Assembly: GCA_964019165.1 (NCBI GenBank)
Contig: OZ025267.1
Coordinates: 21,642,003 to 21,706,002 of the forward strand
DNA: 64,000 nucleotides
Origin: Mastigias papua
Lineage: Eukaryota; Cnidaria; Scyphozoa; Rhizostomeae; Mastigiidae
Direction of reading: 5' to 3'
Below, one piece after another: positions 59,470-64,000 of this stretch. The position numbers and the translations under genes are program-made. The notes below the pieces were generated by a model that did no database searches, was not told where the DNA came from, and saw only the letters and a list, made by a program, of their open reading frames with translations. Numbering within the stretch: position 1 is the stretch's first letter; each line of letters starts with the position of its first letter.

Positions 59470-60569
59470 GTTACACTGGAAGAATTTTAATAGAAGATCA
59501 TAGAAGAATCAAGATAACAAACGAACTCTGCACTGGCAGCATCATAGGCCCTAGAACAAGCGCATGCTGTGCGTTGTGTGGTAGAAAGCACTCCAGCCGT
59601 TGTTATGTCATGCCCATAAGCAGAGTTACATTAATTATGTATGGGCTATATGCTTGGTAGGTTGAATATTCACATTGACAGTTGTGTGAGCACTTGGGCG
59701 AGCAAGAGCATATTCAGATTAAATACATGCATACATACATATATAACGTTACTACCATATAAGTACACCTTACACACATACATACATAAATTCATTCATT
59801 CATTCATTCATTCATTCATTCATTCATTTATTCATTCATTAGTTCATAAATTCACTCACTCATTCATTTATTCATTCATTCATACACTTACACATACGAT
59901 ACATTAATAAATACATACATACATGTACCATACATGCATACATACATAATATATATAAATATTCATTATCTGTTTTCCAAGATTGCCGAGAGGCACAACA
60001 GAAAAGTAATGGAGCCGCAGGTTGCTGACTTCTGGCAAAACTGCTCCCTTTTTACAGCCATGGCTTTACCTTAACGCAGGATGGGGTTTTATAGTAGCTG
60101 TAGAGGTGAAGTGTGCCTGCGGAAGAAGTAGCTGTACATTTTATAGTTGGAAAAGAGCGAAAACGACGAAGACATCTGTGTGTAACGGACAGTTGTAAAC
60201 ACTCCTTCTTCATACTATTCCAATCGTTAACAAAGGATCATTTAGTTCAGCCATAACGGCAATACGTGTTGTGACGTATTTGATATGTTCAAACTTGTTC
60301 TGTTGCCTCATTCGGGATTTTTTAGCATTTAACTATGACAATACAGCAGAGAAATCTAAGCTGAAAGCAGATGCCGCAAAGTATCCTTAGAAGCCGCCAA
60401 CCATGATGAGATTCCGCGAGATCTGCGTAGCCACGCGGTCATGCTTCATTTCTGCGATTAGTCAACCTCTTTAGAGCTCAAAGAGAGCAGACCCTAACAT
60501 TGTTTGCTCTTTTATTCAGGTAAACTGAAACTGTTGTTAATCAGTCCATAATTCACATCATTGCTTGAC
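59470..60569. other. Divergent promoter region between the M13 peptidase and the amine oxidase
   Basis: The two genes start in opposite directions about 1.1 kb apart. The interval holds ATTC and CATA microsatellites (59791-59882 and about 59905-59950) and no coding exon that I can support. No core promoter element is clear enough to annotate. Confidence 0.6.
59791..59882. repeat. (ATTC)n microsatellite upstream of the M13 gene
   Basis: Imperfect ATTC array followed by CATA repeats to about 59950. Confidence 0.95.
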
Positions 60570-60913
60570 ATGGACATGGAAGTCGCTTGCAAATTCTTGG
60601 TATTAATGCTGCTTTGCAGAGTACTGGAAACAGAAAGCAGTACAATAAAAAGGAAGGTTCTGATTCTTGGGGGCGGTGCTGCAGGTTTAGGTTTTGCAAA
60701 CAAGCTTCACGAGAAAGGTGAAAGCGATTTCTTGATATTGGAAGCTCAAAGATTTCTTGGCGGGCGCATAAAAGACACAAAATTTGGTACACTAACAATA
60801 CAAGAAGGTGCAAATTGGATACATGGCATTGGAGAGGACAATTCTTTGTATGTTTTGAAGCGGAAGTATGGACTGAACGCTACGGCCGATGATTACAGTG
60901 ATTTCATTGTTAG
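60570..60913 (+). CDS. Secreted FAD-dependent amine (polyamine) oxidase, first exon, 3'-partial
   Basis: Flavin-containing amine oxidases oxidise amines such as spermine, spermidine or monoamines, releasing an aldehyde and hydrogen peroxide. The exon encodes 114 codons plus two bases before a GTAAAG donor. I start at ATG 60570 (a second in-frame ATG follows at 60576). Residues about 5-20 are hydrophobic and look like a signal peptide. The Rossmann dinucleotide motif KVLILGGGAAGLGFANKL (about 29-46) has the GxGxxG glycines. It is followed by LILEAQRFLGGRI, where the acidic residue contacts the FAD ribose and GGR is the family's second FAD motif, and then EGANWIHGIG, characteristic of polyamine oxidases. 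The remaining exons, including the catalytic core, were not found before base 64000 and probably lie beyond the window. Confidence 0.85.
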
Positions 60914-60975
60914 GTAAAGTCTTTCATTTTCACAAGCATGGCCTGATTCTATTCTTGAAAATGCGAAGGGAGATA

Positions 60976-61339
60976 TGCAGTTTAGGGTAACAGCCAGATC
61001 GCGTTAAATTCTATATGAAATTACTCCTTATGATGGATAGAGTCGAAACAAACGATAAAAAGTGCGGTAATACTTACCAATTACTTATTTACTCTTATTT
61101 CTCCCTCAATCAACATTGAAATCCCTTTGTCCATTAAGAAACTTCCGCCCATTCTACAACTAACGCTAACCCAAACCCTGACGCTTACCCTACACAAAAC
61201 CCGAACCCTGACCCTAACTCGAACCCTGAGTAATTGGTAAGTAGTACCGCACTTGTTATCGTCTGTTTCGACTCTCTTCATCGTAAGGAGTAATTTCGTA
61301 ATTAGACTTTAACGCGATTTGGCTGTTACCTAAACTGCA
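60976..61339. mobile_element. Foldback/MITE element with ~105-bp inverted repeats and a telomere-like core
   Basis: The left arm starts TGCAGTTTAGGGTAACAGCC at 60976. The right arm is its near reverse complement ending at 61339; both contain ATCGCGTTAAA, AATTACTCCTTA and AAGTGCGGTA in matching order. TGCA at both ends is either a 4-bp target duplication or part of the termini. The asymmetric centre (about 61155-61227) is a degenerate CCCTAA/CCCTGA array resembling telomeric repeats. Confidence 0.85.
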
Positions 61340-62215
61340 CAACTGCCCTTTCGGTTATCTTCATAGCTGATCTCAAATTACTGCAGGAAGTAGAACTTTA
61401 CATGTTTAAGTTTAGAAGAGGCAAGTTATATCGCTCCCAAGGTTGTACTGTACCCATCCCAAATATCTTAGAGCTTTGGCCTTTATGTTAAATTTCTTGG
61501 ATGCTAGGATGCGTGTAGTTTAATGAGTCCTGCATTTCGAACGTCTGTTGTCGCCTGTTTTACTCGAATCGCGCCACTGTCTGCATTAAGCTTCCTTATT
61601 TGCAATTGTAAGCCTGGTTAACCCTCGTGATACGAATCAGTGCAACTTTCCTAATTCTCACATTCTTCGGGAAAAGTGTAAACATGTTTCGTAAACTATC
61701 TGCGACGTTACCAACTTCCCTGTCAAATAGGAATGAGCTCTATTTGAAAAAATCAAGTCCCTTACGTGCTTTGGCACCGTATTTAACGTTGGCAATGAAC
61801 GCGGTATTTGTCCACCTATGTTCAATTCGATCTAGAACCATCGTGTGGATGTTATTTTTCTTTTGGGGGTAAGGGTGTACACCAGGAGTTTCCCGACGCT
61901 CTGAGAAAAGCGTGTTGGATACTAGGGGGGGGGCAAAGGGACGGCCATGCCCCAATAATGTAGTAGAACCATACAATTTGTAGGGCGTGGTTGCTCAACT
62001 TTTCATCGGAGCTTCACCCCAGACTCCTGTGGTTTGGTTGCCCCTTTCCAAATAAACAGCCAGGTGTCAGCAACTAGGAGAAAGTAGACAGAAGCTGGGT
62101 GAGGCTATATGTTTGCTAAGAATACTTGTGGATAAAGTGGAAAAGCAAATAAGCTTCTGAATGCTTGAGTTGACATTGACTTGTTAGGCGCTTTGAGAAT
62201 AGAGAAATTCAATAG

Positions 62216-62413
62216 CTTCTTGAAATCTTTGCTGGAGTACGGTCAATTTCAGTTGCTATGGAGCCAGAGGCTGTTAACATTGGTGACGCGAACTGTTGTA
62301 TTGTCTCAAGTTTATCTGATAAAATAACCAAAATAATCAGAAAAGTCTCAAAAGAAGAATATCTGGCAAATATTTCCAATCTTGAAGACCTTGCACGAGT
62401 AGATAATGTATAA
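62216..62413 (+). pseudogene. Orphan coding-like segment
   Basis: A plus-strand frame opens after an AG (AATTCAATAG) and runs 65 codons to TAA at 62411-62413. It includes IFAGVRSISVAMEPEAVN, SSLSDKITKII and EEYLANISNLEDL. The composition is protein-like, and a neighbouring frame just upstream (LRIEKFNSFL) could be its continuation across a one-base frameshift. It does not resemble the amine oxidase. It may be a lone last exon or a decayed gene or transposon fragment; no family recognised. Confidence 0.3.
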
Positions 62414-64000
62414 TGTATATGTTTATGAAACTTTGAAAGGTTGACCATGCAACAGGGACTTAAGCGTACATTGGCATGGGCGTAGGGGGCTTTAAATTTA
62501 GGGGCCTGCAAATTGTATGCTCAAATTACTTATATTTTCTCTGAATGAGTTGCTGTTCACCCCTTGCCGGAGCTATGTTTGGAAAAAACATTGTTTTTTT
62601 TGAAGAAATTGCCCCAAAGGAATAGATTTCTGTCCTGCTGGAACTGGGCTTATGTACGTACATTGGGAAGAAAAGGCCTCGTGAACGCCATAGAAAATAA
62701 TCTGTTTCCGTCTACTTGATTTCTTGATGGCAAAGGCACTCTCATATTTCACGTTGTTGTCACTGGGGGTATTTAAAGGGGAGGGAGCAGAAGGCAAGTG
62801 TCCCCTGAAACAGATTAATCAGCATTTTGGGCATGGAGTGGAACGATTCTAGAAGATGAAAAATGGATATATATGTTGTCGTCAAATCTGTCTTACGAAA
62901 ATTGGCGAATTTACCAACGATGCGCCGCCCATGGCTATCCCTTACAGATTTACAAAATTCTACCAATGATTGTCCTTAAAGGACTGGTGTTCTTGTAGAA
63001 CCTACAAGGTGTTGCGAAACCAACAAGAGAAACATTTCTGTCCATTTCTTTTAACCTAGAGCTTCTTTCTTGCATCCTAAGTCAGCGAAGTTAGTATCTT
63101 CATCATTAACTAAAGGAAATAGGAGCTGGAAATAGACGTGTTTTGTAGAAGGGATATAGTAGGATTATGAAATAGAAGGCTGTTTAGAACAAACTCAGGG
63201 CCTTCCCGTGTGTTTGAAGAGGATCTTGGGGGTAGAAGTGTTTTTGCTTTTGGTAGTAATCTTACTATCATCAGATGAAGGTTTACAATTAGATTACAAA
63301 TAACGCCTGTTATACAAGAGCAGTAAAGTTTGTAGAAAAATATTTCCCTTTCTTGTTTGTTTCAAGGGTACCTACAATGGTATTTGCGATTCTTGAATGC
63401 TGTACTATTTTGAGTAACATTAAAGCAACCTCATTTCAATGAATAGATCCAATCTCAAGGAATATACGAGAAGGGGATTACCCCTATACTTAGCAATAGA
63501 TGGTGTATTGCGGAAATTGCAGAGTATTCGTTATACGGTTGCTTTTCAGCTCAGACTTCAAAGATATTGCTAGCCATCCTTTGCGTCCTCTGTTTGAAAA
63601 CCTTTCCTGTACAGTGAAATTGTTCTTGTTTTTTTATTCAATTTAAAGAATAATCGGAAAGTTGAAAATTAACGAAATGTGGCTATTCTCTGTTGTAATA
63701 GTAGTTTGGTTGAAGATTGGAAGTTGTTTTTAGAGCCGTAGAATGGCATTGTTTTGTTGTGGGGTAACAGGCTGCAGATAAACACAGTCTAAAGAAATAT
63801 TATGTATGTGAGGCAGTCAACCATAGAGAATTGCACACAAGGGAGCCCTGATCCCCCTGTTGTTTGAAACTTGTTTACGTAAGCACATGCAATCAACCGA
63901 ACTCTAGACAAACAGCAGCGCATTAGATCTGGGTGGATTTAGCATCACGCAAATAACGACGCTTGTTTGCGGATTGGCAGAAGAATACACTGCCAACGTG

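Larger units (their letters stand above)
60914..64000. other. Intron 1 of the amine oxidase gene (presumed)
   Basis: No continuation of the amine oxidase with the required phase was recognised. The stretch contains a foldback element (60976-61339), an orphan open segment near 62.2 kb and G-runs at about 61925. The last 1.5 kb shows nothing I can annotate. Confidence 0.55.

Noticed and set aside
62209..62511. 100-codon minus-strand frame overlapping the orphan segment
   Set aside because: Composition is not protein-like compared with the plus-strand frame, and there is no start or splice context.

Overview
The window is AT-rich animal nuclear DNA. Genes are split into many short exons with GT-AG introns, microsatellites are abundant, and MITE-like inverted repeats and decayed non-LTR retrotransposons sit between and inside genes. 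The gene set (tolloid, Wnt, neprilysin-type M13 peptidase, axonemal DRC9/IQCG, flavin amine oxidase) is metazoan. The divergent Wnt and the repeat types suggest an invertebrate, possibly a non-bilaterian such as a sponge or another fast-evolving lineage, but I cannot name the phylum with confidence. All exon joins below were made by eye from splice signals, reading phase and family conservation; no transcript evidence was available.

Layout. About 2.5-18.3 kb (+): 13 exons of a tolloid/BMP1-type astacin protease (partial astacin, CUB1, CUB2, EGF1, CUB3, EGF2, CUB4, CUB5, stop); the signal peptide, propeptide and start of the protease domain are not found and probably lie upstream. 18.3-23.1 kb: long 3' UTR/intergenic DNA with repeats. 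23.1-28.7 kb (+): a three-exon gene for an unrecognised 141-residue secreted protein, with a 5'-truncated CR1-like LINE in antisense inside intron 1. 28.7-33.9 kb: intergenic, with very long AT/CATA microsatellites and a near-perfect palindrome. 33.9-36.4 kb (+): a complete five-exon divergent Wnt. 36.4-38.7 kb: two MITEs. 38.7-44.3 kb (+): a complete six-exon IQCG/DRC9 gene. 45.9-59.5 kb (-): a complete 17-exon, 775-residue neprilysin-like M13 metallopeptidase. 60.57 kb (+): first exon of a secreted FAD-dependent amine (polyamine) oxidase, divergent from the M13 gene and running off the window. The rest holds a foldback element with telomere-like repeats and an orphan coding-like stretch.

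Function. Tolloid, Wnt, the M13 peptidase, the amine oxidase and the orphan secreted protein all act at the cell surface or outside the cell. Tolloid proteases normally release BMPs from chordin and process matrix, and Wnt is the other main axis morphogen, but nothing in the sequence shows that these neighbours are co-regulated. DRC9/IQCG implies motile cilia or flagella. The most interesting protein-level observation is that the Wnt carries Thr where other Wnts carry the Porcupine-acylated Ser and has lost several core cysteines. The small secreted protein is the best candidate for an undescribed gene.
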